From Thermodesulfobacteriota bacterium (GTDB taxonomy: Bacteria; Desulfobacterota; Desulfobacteria; Desulfobacterales; Desulfosudaceae), in assembly GCA_040753795.1 (NCBI GenBank), contig JBFMDX010000003.1:62001-126000 (forward strand): a DNA stretch of 64,000 bases, read 5' to 3'. Numbering within the stretch: position 1 is the stretch's first letter; each line of letters begins with the position of its first letter. Positions 26,867-35,395 of the stretch are shown here, piece by piece. The notes under the pieces were generated by a model. That model ran no database searches. It was given only the letters and a program-made list of their open reading frames with translations, and was not told the DNA's origin. The translations under genes were made by a program, and so were the position numbers.

Positions 26867-26924
26867 CCACCCTCAACCCTCCACCCTCAACACCTTACAC
26901 CTTACACCTTGAGCCCTCAATCCC
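26867..26924. repeat. Degenerate CCCTCAA/CACCTTA array at the methyltransferase 3' end
   Basis: Units CCACCCTCAA, CACCTTA and TTGAGCCCTCAA. The array overlaps the last codons and stop of the minus-strand methyltransferase-like gene (stop at 26895), so its final residues (EGSRCKV) are encoded by repeat DNA. Confidence 0.75.
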
Positions 26925-27605
26925 TTTCCCGTATATGCGTTTGATGTCCGGAAGCTCGGTCGAATAGTAATGAACCCATATATACAGGTGGCTGAACAGG
27001 GCCGCGACTAAGGCCGCTGACGAGGCGAACCACAATGCCGGGACCCAGAGCAGGAGAAAACCGTAAACGTACATGCCGTTGCGCGTCAACCGGAAAATCC
27101 CCGTGCGCACGAACGGCAATGACCGGTAATCCGCATCGAAATGGTCGATGCCGAAGGCCCGCCTGAAGCCGAAATAGCGCATTACCGAGTAGGCCAGATA
27201 CGCCGCCGGAATCGCCGCGATGACGGCAAAAGTCCTGAGCACGAAGAAATTCACCGCCAACGAATCCCGGTTTGAACTGGCCAGGCAAAAGACCAGAACA
27301 ACACGCGCGACGCCCAGGGCGGCAAATCCCGCGGCATACACCGGGAACCCGGCGCGGCCAAGCACCCGGGTAAACAGAGATGCGTGCAGCTGGGTCCGCC
27401 AGCAGAACCACACGTATACCTGGTGCGCGACGGCGGAGGCGATAGCCAGCCGGAACCAGACCGGAGTCGGAACTCCCCACAGATGCCCGGTTCGAACCCC
27501 GTCCAGGCCGCTTGCCAGCCCCGCGCCGGCAAGCAGGACGCCGAGAAGCAGGGCATGAAGCCACTGCCGCTCAAGGATCAACCGAGTTCGAGACATGCCA
27601 CCCAT
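26895..27605 (-). CDS. PEMT/ICMT-like integral membrane methyltransferase
   Basis: 236 aa from the ATG at 27605 (GGAAG seven bases upstream); a start at 27596 is equally possible, and a longer upstream extension looks non-coding. About six hydrophobic segments span the chain. The C-terminal signature RTGIFRLTRNGMYVYG and YSTELPDIKRIYG resembles the SAM-binding and active-site end of phospholipid and isoprenylcysteine methyltransferases (the E-L-P-D-x-x-x-I-Y-G block). Substrate unknown. The last few residues are derived from repeat DNA. A relic of a similar 3' end lies 750 bp away. Confidence 0.65.
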   Translation of the reverse strand: MGGMSRTRLILERQWLHALLLGVLLAGAGLASGLDGVRTGHLWGVPTPVWFRLAIASAVAHQVYVWFCWRTQLHASLFTRVLGRAGFPVYAAGFAALGVARVVLVFCLASSNRDSLAVNFFVLRTFAVIAAIPAAYLAYSVMRYFGFRRAFGIDHFDADYRSLPFVRTGIFRLTRNGMYVYGFLLLWVPALWFASSAALVAALFSHLYIWVHYYSTELPDIKRIYGKGIEGSRCKV

Positions 27606-27668
27606 TATGGTCTTCCATGATCTTATTGATTGTAAACATACCCGGTAGTCGGTCCGGTCGCGGGTGGT

Positions 27669-27787
27669 CCCGGCAACTGGTTGCCGGGGTGCGATGCACA
27701 AGAGACTTTTTTTACCCAGGGTCAAGCTTCGCGGGCAACCCGTCAGACCTCCTGCCCTCCAGACACGGGCAACGAGTTGCCCGTGTC
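27669..27787. repeat. Two short perfect palindromes with GGCAAC/GTTGCC core
   Basis: 27669-27688 has 9-bp arms (CCCGGCAAC/GTTGCCGGG) and a 2-nt loop. 27762-27787 has 12-bp arms (GACACGGGCAAC/GTTGCCCGTGTC) and a GA loop. Both lie in the gap between the membrane methyltransferase and the lipoprotein gene and could act as transcript-end hairpins. No T-run follows either. Confidence 0.75.
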
Positions 27788-27800
27788 ACCCGTTTTTTGA

Positions 27801-28370
27801 TCACCTCTCCTCGTCTTGGGACCAATTCAACAGATATTTTCCTCTGTCATTATCCCAGACAACATCGGCACCAAAATCACAGTACATGCAAAACCAGATT
27901 ACCAATGGCCCTTTTTTAGATAATGCAGCGAAGGCAGGGTTGCCAAAGCTTTCAAGAAAAGATTTCCGCCAATTTCCGGTCTGATCTCTAGTAAGAATCA
28001 AAAGGAAGCTTCCACGTTTTCCAGTTTCGCCTTTGTAAACCCCTATAAGCGCAAGATCCTCAACCCCGTCATGGTTGAAATCATCGGATCGTGAGAAACA
28101 GACTTCATTCTCTTCCATGATATCCGATCCGTCCTCATAGAGCAGTTCCTTGGGTATGATGTCTTTTGTAAGTTCAGAGGCAAGATCCCATGAAGAATCC
28201 AGTTGCGGCAGAGGGATGCCTCTGACTTGTTTATGAACAGGGACGAACTCGGTGCGGAGCCACCATGCGTGGTTCTCCGGCACAGAAGATACGACGATTC
28301 CCGCGTGCCTGGTCGTGCAACCGGACAGTGCAATGAATAAAAGGACGCGTAACAGATTCAATGATTTCAT
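27801..28370 (-). CDS. Lipoprotein of unknown function
   Basis: 189 aa. A short lipoprotein signal ends in LSGC, giving a lipid-modified Cys at about residue 18. The mature protein has a DFNHDGVEDLALIG segment near residue 95, like the calcium-binding D-x-N-x-D-G loop of FG-GAP/VCBS-type repeats, and a pair of late cysteines (WFCMYCDFG). Probably periplasmic or outer-membrane bound. No family was recognised beyond that loop. It lies downstream of, and on the same strand as, the polysaccharide locus, from which a large palindrome separates it. Confidence 0.65.
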   Translation of the reverse strand: MKSLNLLRVLLFIALSGCTTRHAGIVVSSVPENHAWWLRTEFVPVHKQVRGIPLPQLDSSWDLASELTKDIIPKELLYEDGSDIMEENEVCFSRSDDFNHDGVEDLALIGVYKGETGKRGSFLLILTRDQTGNWRKSFLESFGNPAFAALSKKGPLVIWFCMYCDFGADVVWDNDRGKYLLNWSQDEER

Positions 28371-28405
28371 ATCTGGATCTCGTTCTATTAGGAATATTTC
28401 ATCCC

Positions 28406-28608
28406 CCCGCCCGTTGCAGCGCGGCCCCGGTTGCGGCCAGGTTTTTTCGGCATCAGTGGGCAGGCTGTTTGAGCGCCGAGTGACTGTTGCAACGCAAAAT
28501 TGAAGAAAAGAGAGTTCGCCGACAAACAGCCTTCAATGGTATTTTTCAAGCGAGTTCCTGCCCACGCCGAAAAAACGGTCGCAACCGGGATCAGCCGCGC
28601 TGCCGGGG
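28406..28608. repeat. Large imperfect palindrome (element B)
   Basis: About 200 bp. Paired arms: 28416-28425 with 28594-28603 (10 bp), 28426-28435 with 28580-28589 (10 bp), 28441-28451 with 28566-28576 (11 bp), 28457-28464 with 28557-28564 (8 bp), 28465-28471 with 28523-28529 (7 bp). The terminal region begins CTGTTTGAGCGC and later has GAGTTCG, like element A at 1929-2110 (CTGTCTGAGGGC and CGAGTTCG). No open reading frame explains it. It lies between the Sat-CysC gene and the lipoprotein gene. Confidence 0.88.
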
Positions 28609-28621
28609 AATGTTTCTTTTG

Positions 28622-28650
28622 GTCCTTTTCTTTGCGCCAAAGAAAAGGAC
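28622..28650. repeat. Perfect palindrome at the Sat-CysC 3' end
   Basis: GTCCTTTTCTTTG and CAAAGAAAAGGAC (13 bp each) around CGC, ending one base before the Sat-CysC stop codon. It adjoins element B and may be part of the same mobile or structural unit, or an end-of-transcript hairpin. Confidence 0.85.
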
Positions 28651-28651
28651 T

Positions 28652-30364
28652 TTAAATAAATCCCCGTTCCCCCAGGAGCACTAAAATCGCCTGCACCGCC
28701 TCGTCCGGCGTCAGGTGGGTGGTGTCGATGGAGATATCCGGGGATTCCGGGACCTGGTAGGGGTCGTCGATGCCGGTGAAGCCGGTGATGAGCCCGGCCC
28801 GGGCCTTGGCGTACATGCCTTTGCGATCGCGCTTCTCGCACTCCTCAATGGGCGTGGAGATATGGACCTCGATAAAACCGCCGTAGGCCTCGATCACCCG
28901 CCGCACCTCGTTCCGGGTGGCGGCATAAGGCGCGATAGGGGCGCAGATGGCAATGCCGCGGTTCTTGGTGATTTCACTGGCCACGAAACCGATGCGTTTG
29001 ACGTTGATGTCCCGGTGCTCCCGTGAAAAGGTCAGTTCACTGGACAGATTGTGCCGCACGATATCGCCGTCCAGCAGCGTCACCGGCCGGGTGCCGATCT
29101 CCAGAAACCGCGCGTACAGGATTTTGGCGATGGTCGACTTGCCGGCGCCGGACAGGCCGGTCAAAAACAAGGTAAAGCCCTGTTTGGCCGGCGGCGGGTA
29201 AGCGCGCTCCAGTTCTTCCAAAACCTCCGGAAATGTAGCCCATTCCGGGATTTTCTTGCCCGTGCCCAGGCGCTTGCGGATCATGGCGCTGGACAGGGCA
29301 ATGCACTGGCTTCCGTCCGGCACCTCGTCGACGGGCAGATAGGCGTCTTCAAAGGGAAGATAGACAATTTCCTTGAAGGGAATCACCTGAACGCCCACCT
29401 CCTCTGAACAGGCCCGGGCCAGTTCCGCCGCCTGGCCGCTGGAATAAAACGGTTCGCCATTTTCTTTTTTTTCCGGGCTGCCGTGATCCGGGCCGATGAT
29501 GAAATCCGTACACCCGAAGTTGGCGGAAATGATGAGGTGCAGCAGGGCTTCCCGGGGACCGGCCATTCTCATGGCCATGGGAAGCAGATTTAGCACAAAC
29601 GAGTCAGGCGGATAGTGTTCCGCCACCCGTTTATAACAGCGGACCCGGATGTAGTGATCAAAATCGCCGGGGTGAGTGGTCCCGACGCTGGGCAGACAGA
29701 GCAGGTTGGCCCGGGCGATTCTCATGGCCCGCATGGTCATTTCAAACTGCGGCCGGTGAATGGGCTGGCGGGTATGGAATCCGACCACCCGCTGCCACCC
29801 GAGTTTTTTATAAAGCTGCCGGATCTCCAGGGGCGTTCGCCGCAGTTGCCGGGAGTCGAAATGGATCGGCAGCTGCACCACTTCCAGTTGACCGCCGACA
29901 TAGTAATCCCGGCACACGGCCAGCAGGTAATGCACGCCGGGATGAGACGGGTCGCTGGTGCCGTAAACGGCTTCGGCCTCGCGTTCGCGTTCCACCGGCC
30001 AGATGTCGTCGATGTGCATGACCGCCAGGAGCAGCCCTTCCTGGTCCCTGAGCGCAACCGGCTGCCCGATTTGAAGGGTTTCCGCGACGTGGGCGCTGAC
30101 GTCCAGGCAGACGGGCACGGGGAACAGCCGGCCGTCGGTCAGTCGCATCCGTTCCAGCACGCTCTCATAATCGGCCCGGGACATGAACCCCCGCAACGGA
30201 GAGAAAACGCCGGTGGCCATCATGTCCAGATCGCACAGCTGCCGGTTATTGACGATGATCTCGCGGAAGCCCAGGGCCTCATCCTTCAGTACCGCGGCCC
30301 GCCGCTCGTCAGCCACCAGGTTTACCAGTTCGCTCTCGGAGATTACGCCTTCCCTGTTTGCCAT
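28652..30364 (-). CDS. Bifunctional sulfate adenylyltransferase/APS kinase (Sat-CysC)
   Basis: 570 aa. Residues 1-390 are an ATP sulfurylase and residues 395-570 an APS kinase with P-loop GLSGAGKST (403-411), DGDIVRHNLS and FSREHRDINVKRIG. Together they would make PAPS, the sulfate donor for the sulfotransferases encoded upstream in the same locus. The ATP sulfurylase active-site motif is altered. The usual QTRNPxHRxH reads HTRQPIHRPQ (197-206), and GRDHA reads GPDHG (291-295). The first His and the Arg remain. The domain may have changed kinetics or be weakened, while the kinase looks intact. Its 5' end overlaps the upstream dehydratase gene by 22 bp. Confidence 0.9.
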   Translation of the reverse strand: MANREGVISESELVNLVADERRAAVLKDEALGFREIIVNNRQLCDLDMMATGVFSPLRGFMSRADYESVLERMRLTDGRLFPVPVCLDVSAHVAETLQIGQPVALRDQEGLLLAVMHIDDIWPVEREREAEAVYGTSDPSHPGVHYLLAVCRDYYVGGQLEVVQLPIHFDSRQLRRTPLEIRQLYKKLGWQRVVGFHTRQPIHRPQFEMTMRAMRIARANLLCLPSVGTTHPGDFDHYIRVRCYKRVAEHYPPDSFVLNLLPMAMRMAGPREALLHLIISANFGCTDFIIGPDHGSPEKKENGEPFYSSGQAAELARACSEEVGVQVIPFKEIVYLPFEDAYLPVDEVPDGSQCIALSSAMIRKRLGTGKKIPEWATFPEVLEELERAYPPPAKQGFTLFLTGLSGAGKSTIAKILYARFLEIGTRPVTLLDGDIVRHNLSSELTFSREHRDINVKRIGFVASEITKNRGIAICAPIAPYAATRNEVRRVIEAYGGFIEVHISTPIEECEKRDRKGMYAKARAGLITGFTGIDDPYQVPESPDISIDTTHLTPDEAVQAILVLLGERGFI

Positions 30365-32280
30365 TCTTTTTCCCCCGGTTGATATTCAGGAACAATCTCT
30401 TTTAACATGGCCCGTATCTTCCCGTCTTCCTGATTTTCGGCAAATTCCATGAGCCGGAGGATCTTTTCGTTTAAGACCGCCAGGTCCGCCTCATGACCAT
30501 TTAAAACCAGAATCTTGGTGTGCGATGTCGGGACCACGCCCTCCCCTTCGATCATCAACTCCTCGAAAAGTTTCTCGCCCGGCCGGAGACCGGTATATTC
30601 GATGCGAATGTCCACATCCGGGCGGAACCCGGACAGCCGAATCAGATCCCGGGCCATATCGACGATTTTTACCGGCGTTCCCATTTTCAGAATATAGACT
30701 TCGGCGCTGGCGCCCTGTTCACTGGTAATGGCGCCCGCCTGGAGAATCAACTGGCAGGCTTCCGGGATGGTCATGAAATACCGCGTCACCTCCGGATGGG
30801 TCACCGTTACCGGCCCGCCCCGGGCGATCTGTTTTTTAAACAGCGGAATGACGCTGCCGGCGCTGCCGATGACATTGCCGAAACGGACGATTTTAAACTG
30901 GGTATTGGCCTGGTTGGTGCCGTTCTGGCTTTGCAGAAGAATCTCGGCGATACGTTTGGAAGCCCCCATGACATTGGCCGGGCGAACGGCCTTGTCGGTG
31001 GAGACGAAAACAAAACGCTCAACGGCATATTTTTTGGACACTTCCACCAGGTTTTGGGTGCCGTAGATATTGTTCTTGACCGCCTTCCAGGGATGGGCTT
31101 CCAGGATCGGGACATGTTTGTAGGCGGCCGCGTGGAAGACCACCTGGGGGGCATACTTTTCAAACACCGCTTCCAGCTGCGACCGGTCCTGGATGTCTCC
31201 CAGAACCGACGTGATCGCAATATCCGCGTCCCGGAACAGGTCCCGCAGTTCCAGGTCGATTTCATACAGGGATGTCTCCGCCCGCTCGAACAGGATCACC
31301 CGCCTGGGGTGGAAGCGGCAGACCTGGCGACTCAACTCCGACCCGATGGAGCCGCCGGCGCCGGTGATGATAACGGTTTTGCCCATAAGATAAGCGCCGA
31401 TCCGGTCCCGGTCCAGGGTGATGGCCTCCCGCCCCAGCAGGTCCTGGTAGGCGACCTCCCGGGCCGCTGAAATAGACACCTTGCCGTTGACCAGTTCCCC
31501 GTATCCCGGAACGGTCCTGAACCTGATGCCGCTTTCCTCACAATGCCGGACGATGGTCCGCATCTGGTCGGCGGTGGCCGACGGAACCGCGATGACAATT
31601 TCGTCCACATCCTCTTTGGCCACGACATCGTTTAAAAAGGTAATGGCGTTTAATACCGTCACACCGTGAATTTTCATGCCCACCTTGGCGGGATTATCAT
31701 CCAGAAAACCGACCGCGACATACCCCAGCCGCGAATCGGCCTGGATTTCACGCAGGATTTTTTCGCCGCAATTACCGGCGCCGATAATCAAAAGCCGCTT
31801 GGGTTCCGTGGGCGTTCCCTTGCGGAAAAGTGCCGCCAGAAACGACCGGGCCATCACCGTTACATTACCGCCGGCATTGTATTCGTAATAAAGCCGGACA
31901 ATGATCCGGAAAGCCGAAACGGACAGGACCGTCAGCAGCCAGTCGATCAGAAAAACCGAACGGGGAATGTTCTCGAACCGGTTCATAAAAAGAACCGCCC
32001 CGATAATAATCAGGCTGCTGAAGACGGTCGCCTTGACGATTTTGATCAGATCCGAGACGCTGGTATAGCGCCACATCCCCCGGTAAAAATCGGAATAATA
32101 AAAGACCACCAGCTTGATCAGCAGAATCACCGGGAACGTCTGCCACAGGGGAACGGCGTGGAACCGGGGCACGTTGAAATCAAACCGCAGCTGATGAGAG
32201 AGGTAAAACGCCAGGCTGATCAGAACGGTATCCATCAAAATAACGACGGCGCTGTTTCTGGTGAAATACAACCTTTTCAT
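30343..32280 (-). CDS. Membrane NDP-sugar 4,6-dehydratase/epimerase (WbpM/PglF/CapD type)
   Basis: 645 aa from the MKRLYF start. The N-terminal ~140 residues have four membrane segments. A CoA-binding-like Rossmann module (LLIIGAGNCGEKIL near 165) follows, then an extended SDR domain with TGAGGSIGSELSRQ near 312. VSTDKAVRPANVMGASK near 440 has Met in place of the catalytic Tyr, as in WbpM/PglF UDP-GlcNAc 4,6-dehydratases. It should make UDP-4-keto-6-deoxy sugar precursors for the surface glycan. An upstream extension to 32394 overlaps non-coding sequence and is rejected. A second, soluble dehydratase lies at 34200. Confidence 0.9.
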   Translation of the reverse strand: MKRLYFTRNSAVVILMDTVLISLAFYLSHQLRFDFNVPRFHAVPLWQTFPVILLIKLVVFYYSDFYRGMWRYTSVSDLIKIVKATVFSSLIIIGAVLFMNRFENIPRSVFLIDWLLTVLSVSAFRIIVRLYYEYNAGGNVTVMARSFLAALFRKGTPTEPKRLLIIGAGNCGEKILREIQADSRLGYVAVGFLDDNPAKVGMKIHGVTVLNAITFLNDVVAKEDVDEIVIAVPSATADQMRTIVRHCEESGIRFRTVPGYGELVNGKVSISAAREVAYQDLLGREAITLDRDRIGAYLMGKTVIITGAGGSIGSELSRQVCRFHPRRVILFERAETSLYEIDLELRDLFRDADIAITSVLGDIQDRSQLEAVFEKYAPQVVFHAAAYKHVPILEAHPWKAVKNNIYGTQNLVEVSKKYAVERFVFVSTDKAVRPANVMGASKRIAEILLQSQNGTNQANTQFKIVRFGNVIGSAGSVIPLFKKQIARGGPVTVTHPEVTRYFMTIPEACQLILQAGAITSEQGASAEVYILKMGTPVKIVDMARDLIRLSGFRPDVDIRIEYTGLRPGEKLFEELMIEGEGVVPTSHTKILVLNGHEADLAVLNEKILRLMEFAENQEDGKIRAMLKEIVPEYQPGEKEWQTGKA

Positions 32281-32446
32281 TGGCTTCTTAACCGGACGAT
32301 CAGTCGTTTGATGGTTCCCGGAGGGGCGGGAAATCAGCGTTTTAACGAGCCAGCATAAATAGATTGTGCGGCACAGCCGGGCCGTGCCGCACAATCTTCA
32401 GGGCGAAAAAAAGGAAAAAACATCAATTGTCTGCAAAAAACTTATC

Positions 32447-32770
32447 TTATTGAGCAGCCGTTTTGGCCGGTTTGTCCCCGACCGTGATGCGCTCCTTGTT
32501 CTGCTCAAACGTTTTATCTCCGATGCCTTTGACATTTTTCAATTCTTCAATATTGGAAAAAGGTCCGTTGGCTTCCCGGTATTCCACGATTCGCTTGGCG
32601 TAAGACTGCCCGATTCCGGGCAACTGCATCAGCGTCTCCGCCGAAGCCGTATTGATATTGATCTTTTCTACCGCCGCCGCCTTGGGCTCTTCAGCCGGAG
32701 CCGCAACGGATAACGCCATCAGAGCAACGACAACCAGTACCAGCAAACCTGCGATTTTTCTTGCAACCAT
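32447..32770 (-). CDS. ComEA-like secreted helix-hairpin-helix protein
   Basis: 107 aa. A signal peptide (hydrophobic [15 protein letters not shown], cleavage near residue 26) is followed by a helix-hairpin-helix pair: [23 protein letters not shown] and [12 protein letters not shown]. This is the DNA-binding module of ComEA-type competence proteins, which hold DNA in the periplasm. GGAGG is five bases before ATG. It sits inside the polysaccharide locus, but a hairpin with a short T-run lies upstream, so it may be transcribed separately. Small ComEA-like proteins are common in Desulfobacterota without other competence genes nearby. Confidence 0.85.
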   Translation of the reverse strand: MVARKIAGLLVLVVVALMALSVAAPAEEPKAAAVEKININTASAETLMQLPGIGQSYAKRIVEYREANGPFSNIEELKNVKGIGDKTFEQNKERITVGDKPAKTAAQ

Positions 32771-32797
32771 TTCTTACCTCCCTGTAATCGGTTTAAA

Positions 32798-32826
32798 ACC
32801 GGCCAAAGCGTCATGCTTTTTCCGGT
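32798..32826 (-). terminator. Hairpin with short U-run upstream of the ComEA-like gene
   Basis: Stem ACCGG/CCGGT and AAAGC/GCTTT with a small internal loop, followed on the minus strand by TTTT. A second hairpin (GGACCC/GGGTCC) lies at 32832-32847. It may end transcripts from the SqdB gene or attenuate the ComEA-like gene. Confidence 0.4.
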
Positions 32827-33000
32827 CGCCCGGACCCTTCCGGGTCCCGGCTGTAATGATTTGTTTTTTCCTCCCCGCCCCCGGTCTCATAACGCGTGAA
32901 TACGGTTATGGCAACCGGACTTCAAATTCGTAAATGCCCAAATTTAAACGAAACAATATCGGCCTGTCAAGGGAAAAACCAGGCCGAACGGCCCCGCCGG

Positions 33001-34188
33001 TTACCAGCGGATGCCCCGGAAAATCACATCGGTCCGGACGTTGCCCCGGTATTTTTCCACCGCTTCGAAAAACTTTTCCAGGACGTCGTCGGTCAGATAA
33101 TGGGGCGTCACCCCGATATCCTTAAGCCCCTGGTATACCGGATTGTAATAATGCTCCTCGGCCTCCCGGCGGGGGTTTTCGATATGATCGACAACGACCT
33201 GGTGCCCCCGGCGGCTGCCCACCGCCCGGACTTTTTCGGCCAGTTCATTGGCCGAAAAGGTTTCCATGATCTGGTTGAAAATACGCAGCTCCCCCTCCCG
33301 GGCCGGCACTTCGTGGGACCGGTAAACACACTGCAGGGTGTCCCGGATGTTGAGATAACCGCGGGTCTGGCCGCCCTTTCCATAAACCGTCAGGGGGTAG
33401 CCGATCACCGCCTGAACGACGAAGCGGTTGACGATGGTGCCGAAAATTTCGTCATAGTTAAACAGGGTGTACAGCCGTTCATCCTCGCCGGCCTCATCGG
33501 TGGTAAACCCGTAGACCGGACCCTGCATCAGGTCGGTGATCCGCAGTTTCCACATGCGGACGGCAAACCACATCAGGTCCGTGTCCATGATCTTGGTGGT
33601 ATGGTAAAGGGAGCCGGCCTGGCGCGGGAACAGGAAGCGGTCGGTCCGGCCCTTGTGGGTAATGTCCAGCCAGCCCTCTTCGATGTCGATGTCGGGCGTG
33701 CCGTACTCGCCCATGGTGCCGATATGAATCACGTGGGTAGACGGGGAAAAATCCCTCAGGGCGAAGACCAGGTTGTTGGTCACCAGTAGATTGTTGGTCA
33801 GGGTGATGTTGGCGTACTTGTAATTGATCAGCGAATACGGCGCCGACGGTTGCTCGGCGTAGTGGATCACCGTGTCCGGCACACCCGCGAACTGGGTGTC
33901 CGCCGGCCAGGCATAGCGCACCCGGCCTTCAAACAGCCCCCGCATGATTTCCGGATCGGTCAGGTCCCCGATCACCACCCGGATCGTTCGGCCCGTTTTT
34001 TCGTGCCAGATCCTGGCCCGCTCCGCCAGGGTCGGTATGGGGAACAGCATGCCCACATCCAGTTCCGTGCAGGCGTTTCTGCGGAAATAGTTGTCCGCCA
34101 CGGTCACCTCATGCCCGCGCGCGGAAAAATACATGGCCGTCGGCCAGCCCAGATAACCGTCGCCTCCCAGAATCAGAACCCGTGCCAT
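33001..34188 (-). CDS. sqdB: UDP-sulfoquinovose synthase (SqdB/SQD1)
   Basis: 395 aa. It converts UDP-glucose and sulfite (or a sulfite donor) into UDP-sulfoquinovose. Close to plant SQD1 along its length: GGDGYLGWPTA at residues 8-18, AEQPSAPYS near 111, GTMGEYGTPDIDIEEG near 157, YHTTK at 195-199, YGKGGQTRGYL in the middle, and a FNQIMETFSANELA-type segment. The active-site residues T158, Y195 and K199 keep the same spacing as T145, Y182 and K186 of the plant enzyme. In plants and cyanobacteria the product builds the sulfolipid SQDG. Here it lies among polysaccharide genes and no sulfolipid synthase is seen, so a glycan role is inferred. Confidence 0.93.
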   Translation of the reverse strand: MARVLILGGDGYLGWPTAMYFSARGHEVTVADNYFRRNACTELDVGMLFPIPTLAERARIWHEKTGRTIRVVIGDLTDPEIMRGLFEGRVRYAWPADTQFAGVPDTVIHYAEQPSAPYSLINYKYANITLTNNLLVTNNLVFALRDFSPSTHVIHIGTMGEYGTPDIDIEEGWLDITHKGRTDRFLFPRQAGSLYHTTKIMDTDLMWFAVRMWKLRITDLMQGPVYGFTTDEAGEDERLYTLFNYDEIFGTIVNRFVVQAVIGYPLTVYGKGGQTRGYLNIRDTLQCVYRSHEVPAREGELRIFNQIMETFSANELAEKVRAVGSRRGHQVVVDHIENPRREAEEHYYNPVYQGLKDIGVTPHYLTDDVLEKFFEAVEKYRGNVRTDVIFRGIRW

Positions 34189-34199
34189 CGTCGCTCCCT

Positions 34200-35267
34200 T
34201 TAATACCTTCTGTCCGGCTGGAACGTATCCTCTTCCTCGCCCTCAATCAGATTATTATCCACCAGGAACCGGCGCAGCTGAACCTTGTCCAGGGGCGGTT
34301 CATTGGCCGAATGATAAGGCCGGTCGACCTCGCTGTTCACCACTCCGGGATAGCTATAGGTTACGTCCCGGTAAAGAGAGGTAAAGGCCGGCTTGACCAC
34401 GAAGTACCGCTCCAGCTCGATGCAGCGGCGGACCTCCTCGCCGGTCATCAGTTCCTCGTATTGTTTTTCGCCGGGCTTGCTGCCGATAATTTCGATTCCG
34501 ATGGCGGCAGGGGAGTGCCCGTATTTGGGCGACAGTTCGGCGATCATGACTTCGGCCAGGTCCAGGATCCGGATCACCGGCATTTTGGTGACAAACACTT
34601 CCCCTCCCCGGGCCAGTTCGACGGAGTCAATGACCAGCTGCACCGCCTGGCGGATGCTCATGATAAAACGGGTCATCTTCTCGTCGGTGATCGTGACCGG
34701 TCCGCCCTTGCGGATCTGCTCCCGGAAAATCGGAATGACCGACCCCCGGGAACCCAGCACGTTCCCGAACCGGGTGGAAATGAACCCCGAAGGGCCGCCG
34801 CGCAGGTTGCTGTTGGCGGCGGTCATCAGCCGTTCTCCCATGAGTTTGGAGGTACCCATGACGTTGGTGGGATTGACGGCCTTGTCCGAACTGGTAAACA
34901 CGACGGTTCTGACCCGGTTTTCCGTGGCCGCCAGGATCACGTTCTGCACGCCGTTGATATTGGTCTGCACCGCTTCAAAGGGAGACACTTCGCACAGGAC
35001 CACATGTTTGAAGGCGGCCGCGTGAAAGACGATGTCAACGCCGGAAAAAAGACGCACCAGTCGCTGCTGGTCCCGGACATCGGCCAGGAAAAAATTGGCG
35101 GGGCAGTCGGCATAGCGCTGCTGGGCGAAAAACAGCTCACTTTCGTTATTGTCCAGGCCCACCAGTTCCTTGACCGCGTAATCCTCCAGCAACTGGCGCA
35201 CCAGTTCGCTGCCGACCGTTCCGCAGCAGCCGGTCACCAGCACCCGCTTTTCCTGCAATGATCCCAT
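34200..35267 (-). CDS. UDP-GlcNAc 4,6-dehydratase/epimerase (PseB/CapD-like)
   Basis: 355 aa from the ATG at 35267, which has AGGGGA 8 bases upstream; a GTG at 35300 would add 11 residues. A soluble extended SDR with TGCCGTVGSELVRQL near residue 10, VFHAAAFKHV near 81, SSDKAVNPTNVMGTSK near 125 with Met at the catalytic Tyr position, and RFGNVLGSRGSVIP near 165. The pattern matches PseB/FlaA1-type UDP-GlcNAc dehydratases. It probably supplies a 6-deoxy-amino sugar for the exported glycan. It is 11 bp upstream of sqdB, so the two are likely cotranscribed. Confidence 0.9.
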   Translation of the reverse strand: MGSLQEKRVLVTGCCGTVGSELVRQLLEDYAVKELVGLDNNESELFFAQQRYADCPANFFLADVRDQQRLVRLFSGVDIVFHAAAFKHVVLCEVSPFEAVQTNINGVQNVILAATENRVRTVVFTSSDKAVNPTNVMGTSKLMGERLMTAANSNLRGGPSGFISTRFGNVLGSRGSVIPIFREQIRKGGPVTITDEKMTRFIMSIRQAVQLVIDSVELARGGEVFVTKMPVIRILDLAEVMIAELSPKYGHSPAAIGIEIIGSKPGEKQYEELMTGEEVRRCIELERYFVVKPAFTSLYRDVTYSYPGVVNSEVDRPYHSANEPPLDKVQLRRFLVDNNLIEGEEEDTFQPDRRY

Positions 35268-35395
35268 GGCTGATTCCCCTGTTTTGAGTGTTTGGCTCAC
35301 CGTTGTCCCTTTTGCCGGGATGCCGTTTATTACATTACCTTTTTCCCCGCGGATTGCAAGTCCGGCCGGGTTTCGTCACGATGACCGGGGCCGGG

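Noticed and set aside
32771-33000. Riboswitch before the ComEA-like gene.
   Set aside because: Two hairpins are present, but none of the conserved cores I know; only a possible terminator is listed.
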